From NCBI GenBank assembly GCA_003165455.1, contig PLUJ01000239.1, forward strand, positions 7,437-14,571: a stretch of DNA of 7,135 nucleotides. Reading direction: 5' to 3'. Positions 6,236-7,135 of the stretch are shown here, one piece after another (the stretch's first letter is position 1; each line of letters opens with the position of its first letter). Source of the stretch: Acidobacteriaceae bacterium (GTDB lineage: Bacteria; Acidobacteriota; Terriglobia; Terriglobales; Acidobacteriaceae). The translations under genes and the position numbers were made by a program. The notes under the pieces were generated by a model. The model did not search any database, was not told where the DNA came from, and saw only the letters and a program-made list of their open reading frames with translations.

Positions 6236-7135
6236 TTACTCCGCCTCTACGGCTTGCGGATCGCTCCGCAGCGATTTCTCCAATGCATCCTCATACCACG
6301 CGCCCAACTCGGAAATCTTTGCGGATACAACCGTTTCACCATCGAGAATAATTTCCAGCCGGTCCGGAACCGTTTCGCCCAGGATTTCGGCAGAGACGCC
6401 CTTTTCCTTCGCTATCTGTTGGATTCGCGAAACCTTCACCGGGTCGCAGGAGAGCAATATCCGGCTCGCATCTTCCCCAAATAAAACAAACTCCGGTGGA
6501 AGCCCATTCGACAACACTTTCACCCGTGCTCCTATGTTGTTTGCGAATGACTTTTCCGCCAAAGCCACAGCCAATCCCCCTTCGGCGCAATCATGGGCAG
6601 AATCCACCAGCGACTGTGCAATCAGCTCAATCACAACTTTTTGCAGCGCAGCTTCTTTTTCCAAATCGAGCTGCGGAGGATAGCCCCACAGGCCACCCAG
6701 AATCTCCTTCGCAAACTCCGAGGATCCGAACTCACTTTCCACATCGGCAATATCGGCTACTTCACCGGCGCGTAACAGCACAATCGATCGTCCGGTCAAT
6801 GCAAAGGGCATCTTCGCGACTTTGTGCACATCCTCCACAATTCCAACTACCCCCAGAACCGGCGTTGGATAAATTCCCTCGCCTAGCGTTTCGTTGTAAA
6901 AACTAACATTGCCGCCGGTGATGGGAATCTCCAACTCCTCGCAGGCTTTGGTGATGCCATCGATGGTTTGCGAAAACTGCCACATGATGTGCGGCTTCTC
7001 GGGATTGCCGAAATTGAGGCAATTGGTTGCGCCCGCGGGAGTTGCGCCCGAACATGCCACTTTGCGCGCCGCCTCGGCGACGGCATGCATCGCTCCCAGC
7101 CGCGGATCGAGATAACACCAGCGGCCGTTGCCATC
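6236..7135 (-). CDS. purL: Phosphoribosylformylglycinamidine synthase subunit PurL, C-terminal part (cut by window edge)
   Basis: PurL converts FGAR to FGAM with ATP, using ammonia delivered by PurQ. The frame is open to the right edge, giving 299 codons of C-terminal protein, so the true start lies outside the window and the internal ATG at 7090 is not the start. The visible part begins DGNGRWCYLDPRLGAMHAV. It then has CLNFGNPEKPHIMWQF (39-54 of the visible part) and ITGGNVSFYNE (72-82), both highly characteristic of PurL. Next come DCAEGGLAVALAE (182-194), the conserved glycine-rich motif of the second AIR-synthase-like half, and FGEDASRILLS (219-229). No glutaminase domain follows the C-terminus, so this is the small PurL that works with separate PurS and PurQ; those genes are not visible here. 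It ends with TAA at 6238-6236, and purF follows 106 bases downstream on the same strand, suggesting a purL-purF operon. Confidence 0.96.
   Translation of the reverse strand, partial: DGNGRWCYLDPRLGAMHAVAEAARKVACSGATPAGATNCLNFGNPEKPHIMWQFSQTIDGITKACEELEIPITGGNVSFYNETLGEGIYPTPVLGVVGIVEDVHKVAKMPFALTGRSIVLLRAGEVADIADVESEFGSSEFAKEILGGLWGYPPQLDLEKEAALQKVVIELIAQSLVDSAHDCAEGGLAVALAEKSFANNIGARVKVLSNGLPPEFVLFGEDASRILLSCDPVKVSRIQQIAKEKGVSAEILGETVPDRLEIILDGETVVSAKISELGAWYEDALEKSLRSDPQAVEAE

Noticed and set aside
6129..6683. Open frame of 184 codons on the plus strand
   Set aside because: It overlaps purL in antisense and has a serine-rich, motif-free protein typical of a shadow frame.

Overview
The window is an ordinary bacterial chromosomal segment, about 55% GC by eye, packed with housekeeping genes. 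It holds no mobile element, CRISPR array, rRNA or tRNA that I can recognise. Six protein genes were found, plus one carried only in part at each edge where noted. Gene content and protein style (a DUF1385/YqhQ membrane protein, prfA and prmC in a row, an Fe-S type PurF, an ATP-dependent DNA ligase of the bacterial/archaeal type) suggest a soil-type bacterium. Acidobacteriota is my best guess, but it is an inference from general resemblance and was not tested by any search.

Layout. Bases 1-759, minus strand: the N-terminal half of an ATP-dependent DNA ligase, which runs off the left edge just before its catalytic lysine. Bases 760-838: a short divergent intergenic region. Bases 839-4698, plus strand: a co-directional group of four genes, namely a DUF1385/YqhQ-like membrane protein, prfA (peptide chain release factor 1), a TspO/MBR-family membrane protein, and prmC (the methyltransferase that modifies release factors). 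Bases 4702-7135, minus strand: purF preceded by the C-terminal part of purL, whose 5' end lies off the right edge. prmC and purF converge with only 3 bases between their stop codons.

How the genes work together. PrmC methylates the glutamine of the GGQ motif in release factors, and that motif is plainly visible in the PrfA encoded two genes upstream, so modifying enzyme and substrate share a cluster. The TspO gene sits between them, and the DUF1385 gene leads the group. PurL (FGAM synthase) and PurF (glutamine-PRPP amidotransferase) catalyse the fourth and first steps of de novo IMP synthesis and probably form one transcript, purL then purF.

No clear new biological system is visible. The items most worth a second look are a possible alternating hairpin between purL and purF, a repeat/hairpin element in the prfA leader, the TspO gene placed between prfA and prmC with two lysines in its third membrane segment, and the nearly touching convergent prmC/purF pair.
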